A stretch of DNA of 64,000 bases, taken from contig JAFUEV010000058.1 in NCBI GenBank assembly GCA_017470245.1, positions 124,001 through 188,000 on the forward strand, read 5' to 3'. The translations under genes were made by a program, and so were the position numbers. Within the stretch, counting starts at the first letter, position 1, and each line of letters opens with the position of its first letter. The DNA is from a bacterium (GTDB lineage: Bacteria; Cyanobacteriota; Vampirovibrionia; Gastranaerophilales; Gastranaerophilaceae). The notes below the pieces were generated by a model that worked only from the letters and a program-made list of their open reading frames with translations, was not told the DNA's origin and did no database searches. Below, one piece after another: positions 37,134 through 46,532 of this stretch.

Positions 37134-37912
37134 TGCAAAGATATCTTGTTGAATTAGAGTATATCGGTACAGACTTCGCCGGAAGTCAAAAACAACCGAG
37201 AAAAATGCAAAACAGTAATAAGCCTGTAGTAACAATACAGGATGAACTGGAAAAAGCAATCAGTACATTGACAAAAACAAAAACCAGAACAATTTTTTCA
37301 GGTAGAACCGATGCCGGTGTTCACGCAAAAGGGCAGACTGCCCACTTTGATACAGAGCTTGAGCTAAATCCGAGTAAGTTCGTTAATTCGTTAAACGGTA
37401 TTCTTCCAAATACAATAAGCGTTAAAGAATTAAAAAAAGTCCCGAAAACATTCCATGCACAGAAGAGTGCTAAAGCAAGATATTACAGATATACTATTGC
37501 TAATAGAACTCAACGTAGTGCGTGGGATGCAAATTGTTTGTTAGTCAGGTATCCGCTTGATATAGAAAGAATGAATGAGGCTTTATCTTATATAAAGGGT
37601 GAGCATGATTTTACTTCTTTCAAGAAGGTAAGGACTACAAATCCTGCTAAAATATGTAATATGTATGAAGCAAAAGCATTAAAAGACGGTGATTTTGTTT
37701 ATATAGATTTTATAGCAGACAGGTTTTTGTACAATATGATCAGATCGATCGTCGGAACTCTCCTAATGATTGAAAGAAAATCTTTAGCCCCCGAAACACT
37801 TAGAGATATTCTTGAATTAAAGGATAAAACAAAAGCAGGTTCGACCATAAGCCCCGAAGGCTTAGCATTAATAAAAGTAATTTACAATGATATAAATGGA
37901 GAAAGAGCATGA
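37133..37912 (+). CDS. truA: tRNA pseudouridine synthase A
   Basis: A 259-residue TruA, which makes pseudouridine at positions 38-40 of tRNA anticodon stems. The catalytic Asp is in [14 protein letters not shown] (residues 55-68), and [14 protein letters not shown] is the conserved C-terminal block. The start overlaps the rplQ stop, and the end overlaps the rplM start by four bases (ATGA). It follows the common order rplQ-truA-rplM-rpsI. Confidence 0.96.
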   Translation: MQRYLVELEYIGTDFAGSQKQPRKMQNSNKPVVTIQDELEKAISTLTKTKTRTIFSGRTDAGVHAKGQTAHFDTELELNPSKFVNSLNGILPNTISVKELKKVPKTFHAQKSAKARYYRYTIANRTQRSAWDANCLLVRYPLDIERMNEALSYIKGEHDFTSFKKVRTTNPAKICNMYEAKALKDGDFVYIDFIADRFLYNMIRSIVGTLLMIERKSLAPETLRDILELKDKTKAGSTISPEGLALIKVIYNDINGERA

Positions 37913-38349
37913 AAACTTATTCAGCAAAACCTCTCGAAGTTGAAAGAAAGTGGTATCTGTTAGATGCTGAAGGTCAAACTTTAGGCAAATTAGCAGTTAC
38001 AGCCGCAAATATTTTAAGAGGTAAAAACAAACCACAATATACTCCGCATGTAGATACAGGTGATTTTGTAATTATTATAAATGCAGCAAAAATCACAGTA
38101 AGCGGTAAAAAAGAAACTGATAAAAAATATTATCACCATACAGGTTTTCCTGGTGGCTTAAAAATTGCATCATTTAAAGAATTAATGGAAAAAGATGCTA
38201 CATTGGCATTAGAAAAAGCAATTAAAGGTATGTTGCCACACAATACTTTAGGTCAAGAACAATTTAACAAGTTAAAAATATACGCAGGCAGCGAACATCC
38301 GCATGCAGCACAAAAACCTGTTGTATATACTGAAACGGAGGCTAAATAA
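37909..38349 (+). CDS. rplM: 50S ribosomal protein L13
   Basis: A 146-residue L13, an early 50S assembly protein. It has [15 protein letters not shown], the [14 protein letters not shown] block and [10 protein letters not shown]. Start and stop overlap the neighbouring truA and rpsI codons. Confidence 0.98.
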   Translation: MKTYSAKPLEVERKWYLLDAEGQTLGKLAVTAANILRGKNKPQYTPHVDTGDFVIIINAAKITVSGKKETDKKYYHHTGFPGGLKIASFKELMEKDATLALEKAIKGMLPHNTLGQEQFNKLKIYAGSEHPHAAQKPVVYTETEAK

Positions 38350-38744
38350 TGGCAAGTAAAGAAATTATGGCAACAGGCAGAAGAAAGACTGCTATTGCAG
38401 TTGTTAAACTTGTAAAAGGTAAAGGCAGAGTTTTCGTAAACGGTAAAACTTTCTCTGAATACTTTGGTAACAGAGCAGCATTAGAAATGATGGTTTACAG
38501 ACCTTTAGCTTTAACTGACAATCAAGAAAAATATGATGTAAGAGTTAAAACCGTTGGCGGTGGTGTTAGTGCTCAAGCTGGTGCTATCAGACACGGTATT
38601 TCAAGAGCATTATTAAAAATGAATGAAGATTACAAATCAGTATTGAAATCTGAAGGACTTTTAACAAGAGATGCTCGTGTTAAAGAACGTAAAAAATACG
38701 GACGTAAGAGAGCTAGAAAAAGATTCCAATTCTCAAAACGTTAA
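38349..38744 (+). CDS. rpsI: 30S ribosomal protein S9
   Basis: A 131-residue S9 with the typical ATGRRKTAIAVV start and the basic tail KYGRKRARKRFQFSKR, which contacts tRNA in the P site. The TAATG overlap with rplM couples the two genes. A strong terminator follows 16 bases later and closes the block. Confidence 0.98.
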   Translation: MASKEIMATGRRKTAIAVVKLVKGKGRVFVNGKTFSEYFGNRAALEMMVYRPLALTDNQEKYDVRVKTVGGGVSAQAGAIRHGISRALLKMNEDYKSVLKSEGLLTRDARVKERKKYGRKRARKRFQFSKR

Positions 38745-38760
38745 TATTTTATATTTTCAA

Positions 38761-38792
38761 AAAAAGGAACTCTGTCAATGAGTTCCTTTTTT
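38761..38792 (+). terminator. Terminator of the ribosomal block
   Basis: AAAAAGGAACTC (38761-38772) pairs with GAGTTCCTTTTTT (38780-38792) around a seven-base loop, with a T-run at the end. Confidence 0.9.
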
Positions 38793-38865
38793 GTATGAAA
38801 AATATTATTATAAAGTCAGGCAAGTTAATTATATGTTAATCGGTTTATAAATAAAAAGGCTAATA

Positions 38866-39888
38866 ATGAAGATATTGAATAAAATAATTAATATTTGTGC
38901 ATATATAGTTGTTGTAATGATAGTTTTGGTATTAATTGATTTTTTCATATTTAATAAATTGCTTAATTTGGGAAATCACAGATGTAAACAACATTCGTTG
39001 GATGAATATATATTAGTTGAATATCCTTATGTCGGGTTTATAGATAAAAAAATAGCAAAGACTGAACCATATAGCATGTATTACACAGGTAATAAAATGT
39101 GTGAAAATGCTGATAATAAAATAAAGATAGCATTATTTGGCGGTTCAACATTGTCTTATAATGATGCAGAAAACAAAAATTCATTAAATATTCCCCAATA
39201 TATAGAGAAAATATTAAATGATAAATTAAATAAAGGTGTCGTTGTTTACAATTATTCGTGCGGAGGTGCAAATCACCGGCAGCATTTACATATGCTTCTT
39301 GAATTTTTATCTGATATAAATCCTGATATAGTTGTATTTTATGGCGGAAACAATGAAACAGTTCAATATAATGCTACAGATCCTCGCCCCGGATATCCTT
39401 TTAATTATTTTTATAAGGCAGAGTGTCCGACTTGGAAAAAATTTTTAATGGAATATTCGGCTGTTTTTAGTTATGTAATCGGAAATAGATATATAGATGG
39501 AAAAATTAACGATATACGTGCAAAAATAGGTTGGAAATCGGATGAATATAAACAAAAAATAGTTGAAAATTATATTGATACAATAGAACAAGCAAATAAA
39601 ATAGCCGGTTTATATAAATCTGAAGTATTCGGACAAACAAAATTTATTTCGATATTTCAACCGATAAATCAAAATTTGGGTTATGATGTTGATTCAGATG
39701 TGATAAATGAGATTAGAAATCGTATAAAAAATATAGATTTTGCTTACGATTATTATCAAAAATATGATGAGTTACCGCAAGATATTTGGTATGATAATTG
39801 CCATGTAAATGATGAAGCAAATCAACTTATGGCAAATGAAATTGCAGAATTGCTAATTGATAAATATTTGAAAGAATATAAAAAATAA
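38866..39888 (+). CDS. Membrane-anchored SGNH-type hydrolase
   Basis: A 340-residue protein with a transmembrane helix at residues 8-30 and a clear SGNH fold outside it: block I FGGSTLSYND (nucleophile Ser in GGST), block II YSCGGAN, block III GGNNE (Asn) and block V DNCHVND (Asp and His). Enzymes of this form often act on acyl groups of cell-surface glycans. It starts 122 bases after rpsI, behind its terminator, so it has its own promoter. It is a distant relative of the gene at 32549-33520. Confidence 0.8.
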   Translation: MKILNKIINICAYIVVVMIVLVLIDFFIFNKLLNLGNHRCKQHSLDEYILVEYPYVGFIDKKIAKTEPYSMYYTGNKMCENADNKIKIALFGGSTLSYNDAENKNSLNIPQYIEKILNDKLNKGVVVYNYSCGGANHRQHLHMLLEFLSDINPDIVVFYGGNNETVQYNATDPRPGYPFNYFYKAECPTWKKFLMEYSAVFSYVIGNRYIDGKINDIRAKIGWKSDEYKQKIVENYIDTIEQANKIAGLYKSEVFGQTKFISIFQPINQNLGYDVDSDVINEIRNRIKNIDFAYDYYQKYDELPQDIWYDNCHVNDEANQLMANEIAELLIDKYLKEYKK

Positions 39889-39897
39889 AAAAATTAT

Positions 39898-40278
39898 TTA
39901 TCTTGCTATACCGAATCTTTTTATTACTTCATTTTTTTCTTCGGCAGTGATAGCGGCATTTAATGCGTTAATTGCTTGAGAACGTATTTCCAAAGGCAAT
40001 TTTCTTAATTTTTTTGCATCCAGTTCAAAATTTTTACGTTCTATCGGGATAATAATATATCCTGTATTTCTTTTTTTTGCTGAATTGATAATATTTTCAA
40101 CGGCTTTACTGCCTTTTATAACTGCAAATGCAGCAAGACCTGCGGCTAATGTTAATAATATCGGAGCTTTACTTATACTTGGCGATGTCCCTATGGAATT
40201 TAAACTTGTATGATTTTGAGCTTTAAATGGTTTATATGTACTTGTTTGTTGTACATTATTAATTCTGCCTATTTTCAT
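39898..40278 (-). CDS. Unknown small protein with one membrane segment
   Basis: A 126-residue protein with the N-terminal motif YKPFKAQNH, a hydrophobic stretch around residues 38-57 (APILLTLAAGLAAFAVIKG) and a basic C-terminal half. A perfect AGGAGG precedes the ATG, so translation should be strong. The opening resembles the N-termini of the genes at 14275 and 15027. I do not recognise a family. Confidence 0.75.
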   Translation of the reverse strand: MKIGRINNVQQTSTYKPFKAQNHTSLNSIGTSPSISKAPILLTLAAGLAAFAVIKGSKAVENIINSAKKRNTGYIIIPIERKNFELDAKKLRKLPLEIRSQAINALNAAITAEEKNEVIKRFGIAR

Positions 40279-40670
40279 AAAGCCTCCTATTTTTACTCAT
40301 ATAATACTTAAATATTAAATTTTTTGTGACCTTTTAGAATAAAGATTTACCTTTTTTAATAAATTTATCTGCCGAAAAAAATAGAATTGTAGGATGCATA
40401 AAGCGTAAGCGTATGTACCAAATAATTATTTAAAAGGTATTAAAAAGTGCAAATATTCCTACTTGGTTATCGGCAATAAACGTGACTTCGGTTTTTCTTC
40501 AATAAACTTTGTTTGTTTCAAAGAAAATACCTTCGCATTCTGTCGATAATCCGATTTTTGCCCCCTGTAATTAACTATCTAGACTACATTCTGTTTTATA
40601 AAATAAACAAAGATAAAAAATTGTAATATTTTGATAAAAACAATATAATATTTTGGGGAGAGAGATAGTA
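40279..40670. other. Gap with REP-like hairpin and degenerate fragment
   Basis: A 392-base gap. It holds a GNRA-looped hairpin (separate entry). On the minus strand about 40440-40580 is a frame with a single internal stop, whose segments read GAKIGLSTECEGIFFETNK and TEVTFIADNQVGIF; this may be a decayed gene or repeat, but I cannot match it. The plus-strand promoter of the prepilin gene must lie at the end. Confidence 0.4.
40392..40419. repeat. REP-like palindromic hairpin
   Basis: GGATGCATA (40392-40400) pairs with TATGTACC (40412-40419), with one bulge and one G-T pair, and an inner GC-GTAA-GC forms a GNRA tetraloop. The form is like REP sequences and IS200-family end hairpins. Only this copy is visible in the window. 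Confidence 0.45.
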
Positions 40671-41417
40671 ATGTTTATAATTGATAATGATAAATTTAGT
40701 GCTTTTACATTGGCAGAAGTCTTAATTACTTTAGTTATTATTGGAATGATTGCTGCAATGACCGTTCCTACTTTAATAGCAAATTATCAAAAAGAAGAAA
40801 CAATATCACGATTAAAAAAAGTTTATTCGACGTTATCACAAACAACAAATCGTGCAATTGCTGATAATGGACCAATAGAAAGTTGGGAAATGATTGATGG
40901 AAATGGAACGTGGAATGGTTCAAAGTTTTTTGCCGAAAATTATTTAATTCCATATTTAAATGTTTTACAAAAATGCGAGAATAATAATATTGATAGATGT
41001 AAATTTGTAGCGAATGGTTTAGATAATAAGAAATTGAGTACTTCTTATGTAGCCGAATTATCTGATAAAAATTATCGTTTTTATTTAAATGACGGAACCT
41101 TTATATCTGTTTGGACATATAAGAACCTTAATGTTAGCGGTAAAAATCATAAACAATATGCGACTATTGTTTTTGATATAAACGGGCAAAAAGGACCTAA
41201 CAGATTGGGTCGTGATATTTTTGGAATGGATTATTTTATTGATACTACTTTATATCCTGAGTTAAAAGGTAAATTTGTCCCAAGGTATATAAATCTAAGT
41301 CGTAATCAGCTTCTTTCAAACAGTGGTTATATGTGTAATAAAAAGCAATCAGGTTCTGCATGTTTAGCTGTTATATATAAAGATGGTTGGCAGATAAAAA
41401 GTGATTATCCTTGGTAA
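40671..41417 (+). CDS. Prepilin-like (type II secretion/type IV pilus) protein
   Basis: A 248-residue protein with a type III signal: polar head, then AFTLAEVLITLVIIGMIAAM with the +5 Glu, then a hydrophobic helix and PTLIANYQKEET. It would be processed by a prepilin peptidase and placed in the inner membrane or a pilus. The rest is a soluble pilin-like domain with several Cys. ATG at 40671 has GGGGAGAGAG before it; an in-frame TTG at 40653 overlaps that site and is rejected. No pilus assembly genes are adjacent; the window has another prepilin at 1-668. Confidence 0.85.
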   Translation: MFIIDNDKFSAFTLAEVLITLVIIGMIAAMTVPTLIANYQKEETISRLKKVYSTLSQTTNRAIADNGPIESWEMIDGNGTWNGSKFFAENYLIPYLNVLQKCENNNIDRCKFVANGLDNKKLSTSYVAELSDKNYRFYLNDGTFISVWTYKNLNVSGKNHKQYATIVFDINGQKGPNRLGRDIFGMDYFIDTTLYPELKGKFVPRYINLSRNQLLSNSGYMCNKKQSGSACLAVIYKDGWQIKSDYPW

Positions 41418-41429
41418 ATAGGATTGAAG

Positions 41430-41467
41430 TTTGTAGTTTGTAGTTTGTCGGTCAGACATTGCCTGAC
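41430..41467. repeat. Heptamer repeat and decayed palindrome
   Basis: Three direct copies of TTTGT[AC]G (TTTGTAG, TTTGTAG, TTTGTCG) are followed by GTCAG...CTGAC (41451-41467), a palindrome with one mismatch. It lies just before a phage-like fragment. Confidence 0.5.
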
Positions 41468-41478
41468 ATCTAAAATTT

Positions 41479-41640
41479 ATGAAAAAACGTAATACAATTA
41501 CAGGTCAGCCGTTAAACTTTAACAAAGGCATTCAGAAATGGTGCAAAAAGCATCTTTTAAAACTTGTTGATGAATTAACAAAAGATGTATTGAACGAAAT
41601 CCGACCACTTTATAAAGAGTATAAATATCGGAAACCTTAA
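41479..41640 (+). pseudogene. Phage head-morphogenesis-like fragment
   Basis: A 53-codon frame (ATG 41479 to TAA 41638-41640) that encodes GQPLNFNKGIQKWCKKHLLKL and ends EYKYRKP. The opening resembles the N-terminus of Mu F-type head-morphogenesis proteins (LN, then a basic helix and a second helix of the form LVDELTKDV), which are much longer. No ribosome binding site precedes it, and the decayed palindrome is next to it, so I take it as a remnant of a prophage gene. A short real gene is not excluded. Confidence 0.35.
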
Positions 41641-41705
41641 TACTTGTAAAATATAACTAAAGCATATACAATAAAGTAGTAGATAGTTTTTAAGGATATG
41701 AAATT

Positions 41706-43622
41706 ATGACATACTGCGATGAACAAAGAAAATCACCGTTTTCAGGTAATGAAACGAAGGACATTATAAAAGATGCATTGAAAGCATTAAACAAAAAACA
41801 TCTTGCTTTTATTGCACATGCCAATAGTTTTCCTGCTGAATACGGTAAAAATACCGGGTTTGGTACCGTAAATTCAAATGCTGCTAAAAAATTAATTGAT
41901 TTTTTATCCGGAGTATTTACGGATATTCAACTTGGACCTGCAGGAAAAACAAAATCAATTGATGCATCTCCTTATACGGGCACTATTTTTTCAAATAATC
42001 CTTTGTTTATTGATTTAGAACAACTTACAACAGATGAATGGTTTAATATCCTTTCAAAAGAAACATACAACAGAATAACAGAAAATAATCCGAACAAAGA
42101 TACAAACAGAACTGCATATTCATATATCTTTAATGAACAAGAAAATGCACTAAAAGAAGCGTTTGAAAACTTTAAAAGAACTGATTGCGGTGAGTTAAAA
42201 GCAAGATTTGAACAATATAAAGAGGCTAATAAATTTTGGTTAGAAAAAGATTCTTTATATGAAGCATTAACAGTTGAACATGGCAATGATTATTGGCCAA
42301 TGTGGCAATCAGAAATTGATAAGTCTTTGTTTAATCCTCAAAATGAAGAACAAAAGCAACAGTATAATGCAAGAATAAACGAATTAAAATCAAAATATTC
42401 TGATGTAATAGAATATTATTCTTTCTGTCAATTTGTTATTTCGTTACAAAACGATAAATCCAGAGAATATGCTCAATCAAAAGGTATGAAAATGATTGCT
42501 GACAGACAAGTTGCATTCTCAGACAGAGATAACTGGGCATATCAATCTTATTTCTTAAAAGGCTGGTGTTTGGGATGTCCTCCGGATTATTTTTCGGAAG
42601 ACGGTCAAATGTGGGGCTTCCCTGTTATGGATCCCGAAAAATTATTCAATAAAGACGGTTCTCTCGGAGAAGGCGGTTTATTGATGAAAGAATTATATAA
42701 AAAGATGTTCAGAGAAAATCCGGGTGGTGTACGTATTGACCACATGGTTGGTTTGATTGACCCTTGGGTATATGTTCAGGGCAGAAAACCGAAAATAGAA
42801 GAAGGTGCAGGCAGACTTTATTCATCTCCGGAACATCCTGTTCTATCAAGATATGCTATAGCAACAATGGATGATTTGAATAATGAAGTTGAAGCTGATA
42901 AAGAAGAAAGAATTTTAAAACTTACGGAAGAACAAATAAGACGTTATGGTGCTTTGGTTGAAAAGATTGTTATCGGTGCGGCTCAAGAAGTCGGATTGGA
43001 TAAAGATTCTATCGTTTGTGAAGATTTGGGAACATTAACTCATCCTGTAGTTAGTGTTATGAAAGAATATGATTTACAAGGAATGAAGTTAATTCAGTTT
43101 GTAGTTCCTGAGAAGCCGGAACATCCGTACAGATGTAAAAATATAACACCGAGAAGTTGGGCAATGGTTGGAACTCATGATAATGAACCTATTGCTATGT
43201 GGGCTAATGCAACAGTTAATACTGAAGCAGGTTATTTAAACGGTAAAAATTTAGCTGAAGACTTATGGCCTGATGCAACTCCCGAACAAAGGGAAGAAAT
43301 TGCCGTTAGAATTTCAAAAGATGCACCATTTTTAACTCAAACAAAACTGGTTGAATTATTTGCTTGTAAAGCTGAAAATATACAGATATTCTTTACTGAT
43401 TTTCTTGGATTATATGATGTATATAATCGTCCGGGTACTTCAGGTGATAAAAATTGGTCATTGAGAATACCTGATAATTATGAGGAAGTATATTGCAATA
43501 ATCTAAAGGAAGGCAAAGCATTAAATCTTCCGTTGATTTTAAAACTTGCTATTGAAGCAAGAGGACATGAGTTTGCTTCTCAAAATCAGGAAATAATTAA
43601 AAAACTTGAAAGTATAATGTAG
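41706..43622 (+). CDS. malQ: 4-alpha-glucanotransferase (GH77)
   Basis: A 638-residue GH77 amylomaltase, which disproportionates maltodextrins in the cytosol. The catalytic regions are RIDHMVGL (nucleophile Asp), VCEDLGTLTHPV (acid/base Glu) and VGTHDNEPIAMW (stabiliser Asp). The usual amylomaltase length is about 500; the extra residues lie in the middle and the N-terminus, and the family's glycine-rich 250s loop is not obvious, so it is a divergent member. It starts a plus-strand run malQ-queD-uppP-punA with gaps of 5-15 bases. Confidence 0.85.
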   Translation: MTYCDEQRKSPFSGNETKDIIKDALKALNKKHLAFIAHANSFPAEYGKNTGFGTVNSNAAKKLIDFLSGVFTDIQLGPAGKTKSIDASPYTGTIFSNNPLFIDLEQLTTDEWFNILSKETYNRITENNPNKDTNRTAYSYIFNEQENALKEAFENFKRTDCGELKARFEQYKEANKFWLEKDSLYEALTVEHGNDYWPMWQSEIDKSLFNPQNEEQKQQYNARINELKSKYSDVIEYYSFCQFVISLQNDKSREYAQSKGMKMIADRQVAFSDRDNWAYQSYFLKGWCLGCPPDYFSEDGQMWGFPVMDPEKLFNKDGSLGEGGLLMKELYKKMFRENPGGVRIDHMVGLIDPWVYVQGRKPKIEEGAGRLYSSPEHPVLSRYAIATMDDLNNEVEADKEERILKLTEEQIRRYGALVEKIVIGAAQEVGLDKDSIVCEDLGTLTHPVVSVMKEYDLQGMKLIQFVVPEKPEHPYRCKNITPRSWAMVGTHDNEPIAMWANATVNTEAGYLNGKNLAEDLWPDATPEQREEIAVRISKDAPFLTQTKLVELFACKAENIQIFFTDFLGLYDVYNRPGTSGDKNWSLRIPDNYEEVYCNNLKEGKALNLPLILKLAIEARGHEFASQNQEIIKKLESIM

Positions 43623-43628
43623 GTAAAT

Positions 43629-43988
43629 ATGCATGAATTAAAGGTAGAAAGTTCATTTTCGGCAGCTCATCATTTGTTGAATTATAATGGAGAGTGCGAA
43701 AATCAACACGGTCATAATTGGAAAGTTGAAGTATATGTCAGAGGTGTTGAACTCGATAAGTCCAATTTGCTAATAGATTTTAAAGTTTTGAAAAAAGAAC
43801 TTAATCAAGTATTGGATTTGCTTGATCATAAAGATATAAATACTCTTGATGAATTTAAAGGTATAAGTCCCAGCAGCGAAATCCTTTCTAAATTCATATA
43901 TAACAAATTAAAAGAGAGAATATCTTGTGTATCAAAAGTATCTGTCTGGGAAACTGAGCGTGCTTGCGCAAGTTATTTTGAGGAATAA
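43629..43988 (+). CDS. queD: 6-carboxy-5,6,7,8-tetrahydropterin synthase
   Basis: A 119-residue PTPS-family enzyme that turns 7,8-dihydroneopterin triphosphate into 6-carboxytetrahydropterin on the queuosine path. It has FSAAHHLL, CENQHGHNW (Cys and zinc His ligands), LDHKDINTL, PSSEILSK and the ending WETERACASY. The length is typical of QueD. It follows malQ by six bases and precedes uppP by five; the other queuosine genes are not in the window. Confidence 0.92.
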   Translation: MHELKVESSFSAAHHLLNYNGECENQHGHNWKVEVYVRGVELDKSNLLIDFKVLKKELNQVLDLLDHKDINTLDEFKGISPSSEILSKFIYNKLKERISCVSKVSVWETERACASYFEE

Positions 43989-43993
43989 CTTCA

Positions 43994-44833
43994 ATGCAAA
44001 TATTACAAGCAATAATAATGGGAATTGTTCAGGGCTTGAGTGAATTTTTACCAATCTCAAGCTCTGCTCATCTTGTTATCAGCTCTAATTTATATAAATA
44101 TTTTGCTAATGTTGAGCATGAACAACTTTCTCAAGAGATTTTTCTTGACATTATGCTTCATCTTGGCACTTTGATTGCTGTTTTAATATTTTTTAGAAAA
44201 GATATAAAAGAAATTGTCATTGCCTTTATAAACGGAGTTAAGAACAATAATTATTCGAATAATAACGCTAAAATAGCATTATATATTATTATTGGTACTG
44301 TAATTACGGTATTAGCAGCATTACCAATGCAAAAAATAGCGGAATTTCTTGTTGCTTCGCCAAGTTTTGTCGGGATTTTATTAATAATAACAGGATTGTT
44401 GTTATGTATTAGTGAAGCATATTCAAAAAAGCTAAATGAAAAGTCATCTGAGATAGATTTTAAAACTTCTGTATTTGTTGCAATATCACAGGGAATTGCT
44501 GCATTACCTGGTTTCTCACGTTCGGGTCTTACTATTGCAACGGCTTTATTGAGAAAAAAAGATAGAGTTTCTGCTGCAAGGTATTCATTTTTATTAAGCA
44601 TTCCAATTATACTCGGTGCTTCAATGGTATATCCGTTTTTTAGTATAGATGTTTCGGAGTTATCTTCTTTTAATTGGACTGCAATTATAGTAGGAACTAT
44701 TGTTTCTGGTATTGTAGGATATCTTTGCATAAAATATTTTATAAAATTCGTTGGAAAATATTCACTTTCCTTTTTCGGATACTATTGTATAATAGTAGGT
44801 GGATTAACCTTTTTATTTTTTATTCTGCACTAA
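43994..44833 (+). CDS. uppP: Undecaprenyl-diphosphatase UppP/BacA
   Basis: A 279-residue integral membrane enzyme that hydrolyses undecaprenyl diphosphate, recycling the lipid carrier of peptidoglycan synthesis. The motifs are GLSEFLPISSSAHL (residues 15-28) and GIAALPGFSRSGLTIA (about 171-186). About eight hydrophobic segments are visible. Length is standard. It is spaced five bases after queD and 15 before punA. Confidence 0.96.
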   Translation: MQILQAIIMGIVQGLSEFLPISSSAHLVISSNLYKYFANVEHEQLSQEIFLDIMLHLGTLIAVLIFFRKDIKEIVIAFINGVKNNNYSNNNAKIALYIIIGTVITVLAALPMQKIAEFLVASPSFVGILLIITGLLLCISEAYSKKLNEKSSEIDFKTSVFVAISQGIAALPGFSRSGLTIATALLRKKDRVSAARYSFLLSIPIILGASMVYPFFSIDVSELSSFNWTAIIVGTIVSGIVGYLCIKYFIKFVGKYSLSFFGYYCIIVGGLTFLFFILH

Positions 44834-44848
44834 ACAAGGGGTTTTAAG

Positions 44849-45649
44849 ATGAATTTAACGGTAAATTATATAAAAGAAAAAATACGTGATTTTGAGCCTG
44901 AAATTGGTATCATACTCGGGTCCGGATTAGGTGAATTTGCGGATACATATAATATGATTTCTATTCCTTATTCTGAAATTCCGGGGTTTGAAAATTCTCA
45001 AGTTCAAGGTCATAAAGGCCAACTTGTTTTTGCTGAAATTAATGGGAAAAAAGTAGTTATGATGCAGGGCAGATATCATTTCTATGAAGGTTATTCTATG
45101 CAAACAGTTACTTATCCTGTTAAAATTATGAAAAAATTAGGCGTAAAAACGCTTATCGTTACAAATGCTGCAGGAGCAGTAAATAAAACATTTATTCCCG
45201 GAGATTTAATGTTTATTACTGATCATATAAATTTTATGGGAACAAATCCTTTAATAGGTAAAAATGATGATACACTTGGCACCCGTTTTCCTGATATGAG
45301 TGAAGTATATTCAAAAAAACTAATAAATATAGCTGAACAAGCAGCACAAGAATTAAATATTAGTTATAAAAAAGGTGTATATGTTGCAACTACAGGTCCA
45401 AGCTATGAAACTCCCGCAGAAATAAATATGTTTAGAACACTTGGAGGCGATGCAGTCGGAATGTCTACTGCACCTGAAGCTATTGTTGCTAATTATTGCG
45501 GTATAAAAGTTCTTGGTATAAGTTGTTTAACAAATTATGCAGCTGGTGTTACTGAAAATCCTTTAAATCATCAGGAAGTAATTGATACTGCAAATAAGGT
45601 AAAAGATAATTTTAAAAATTTACTCTTGAATATCTTAAAAACTATATAA
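44849..45649 (+). CDS. punA: Purine nucleoside phosphorylase
   Basis: A 266-residue trimeric-type purine nucleoside phosphorylase, for phosphorolysis of inosine and guanosine nucleosides. It has GIILGSGLGEFAD at the start, the phosphate-binding block MQGRYHFYEGY, VTNAAGAVN, the substrate-binding SYETPAEI and TNYAAGV. AAGGGGT precedes the ATG. The gene's 3' end overlaps the convergent spermidine-synthase-like gene by eight bases. Confidence 0.93.
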   Translation: MNLTVNYIKEKIRDFEPEIGIILGSGLGEFADTYNMISIPYSEIPGFENSQVQGHKGQLVFAEINGKKVVMMQGRYHFYEGYSMQTVTYPVKIMKKLGVKTLIVTNAAGAVNKTFIPGDLMFITDHINFMGTNPLIGKNDDTLGTRFPDMSEVYSKKLINIAEQAAQELNISYKKGVYVATTGPSYETPAEINMFRTLGGDAVGMSTAPEAIVANYCGIKVLGISCLTNYAAGVTENPLNHQEVIDTANKVKDNFKNLLLNILKTI

Positions 45650-46532
45650 CAGATTGATATAAATCTTTAAGGTAATTTTCTATATTTATATTTAGTTTTG
45701 CAATATCATTAATTAAGTTTTGAGTAGTATTAATTGTCTTATAATTATCTGTTGAGATGATTATGACATTTGTTATATCAATTACACGCTCATCAATATT
45801 GAAAAATGCTTTGTAGTATACTTCATCAGAATAATTTCCTTTAAAAAGGTGATTATATCTGAAAAACTCATTATATATAGGAAATATTTGTTTCATAAAA
45901 TAATTTTTAGGGTGTTCAAAATCAGGACTTGCACACATATTTGATACAAATATTCCCGATTTTTTCAATGATTTTTTTATGCTTGTAAAGTATTCAGGAC
46001 TTAAAAATCTTGTATCAATTCCTTCATTGTTTGCGACATCGACTATGATTAAGTCATATTTGGTTTTGTTATTAAATAAATATGTAAGTCCATCTTGCAA
46101 AATAAAATTGAATTTATTTGAAGGCTTAAATCCAAAATAATTTTGAGCAATGTCTGTTATATTTTCTTCTAAATCAACAACATCAATTTTTTTTAGTTTT
46201 TTAAATAAAACTTCAATGTCATTAACAATTTTTCCTGAACCTAATCCTATAAGTAATATTTTTTCAATATTAGGATTTATTAAATATGGTATTAAAAAGT
46301 AGTTTATATAGGGTAAATTTCCTTGATAATAATTTGTATTAATCAATCCTGCCTGATAAGTATCAGAATAATGCAGAAAACGTCCGATTTCATTTTCTAT
46401 AATTTTTATATTGTGAAACGCAGATTGCGTTTCATATAGAACTTTATCATTAAATGATTTATTATTAATGATTTTTAGCAGATTAGTTTTTGGCTTATGA
46501 ATAGCCATTGTTTCAGGTATTAATTCAGACAT
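45642..46532 (-). CDS. Spermidine-synthase-like methyltransferase-fold protein
   Basis: A 296-residue protein of the spermidine/spermine synthase type. The Rossmann SAM site is ILLIGLGSGKIVND, with IDVVDLEEN as the ribose-binding acidic residue and a following LIIVDVANN in place of the DxxD catalytic Asp region. There is an N-terminal beta-hairpin domain. True SpeE has GGGDG and DSSDP; both are altered here, so the aminopropyl donor or acceptor may differ. It follows the dCMP-deaminase-like gene with an eight-base overlap. Confidence 0.7.
   Translation of the reverse strand: MSELIPETMAIHKPKTNLLKIINNKSFNDKVLYETQSAFHNIKIIENEIGRFLHYSDTYQAGLINTNYYQGNLPYINYFLIPYLINPNIEKILLIGLGSGKIVNDIEVLFKKLKKIDVVDLEENITDIAQNYFGFKPSNKFNFILQDGLTYLFNNKTKYDLIIVDVANNEGIDTRFLSPEYFTSIKKSLKKSGIFVSNMCASPDFEHPKNYFMKQIFPIYNEFFRYNHLFKGNYSDEVYYKAFFNIDERVIDITNVIIISTDNYKTINTTQNLINDIAKLNINIENYLKDLYQSVI

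Noticed and set aside
44251-44730. 159-codon antisense frame inside uppP
   Set aside because: It is a shadow of the strongly supported uppP frame and has no ribosome binding site or family match.
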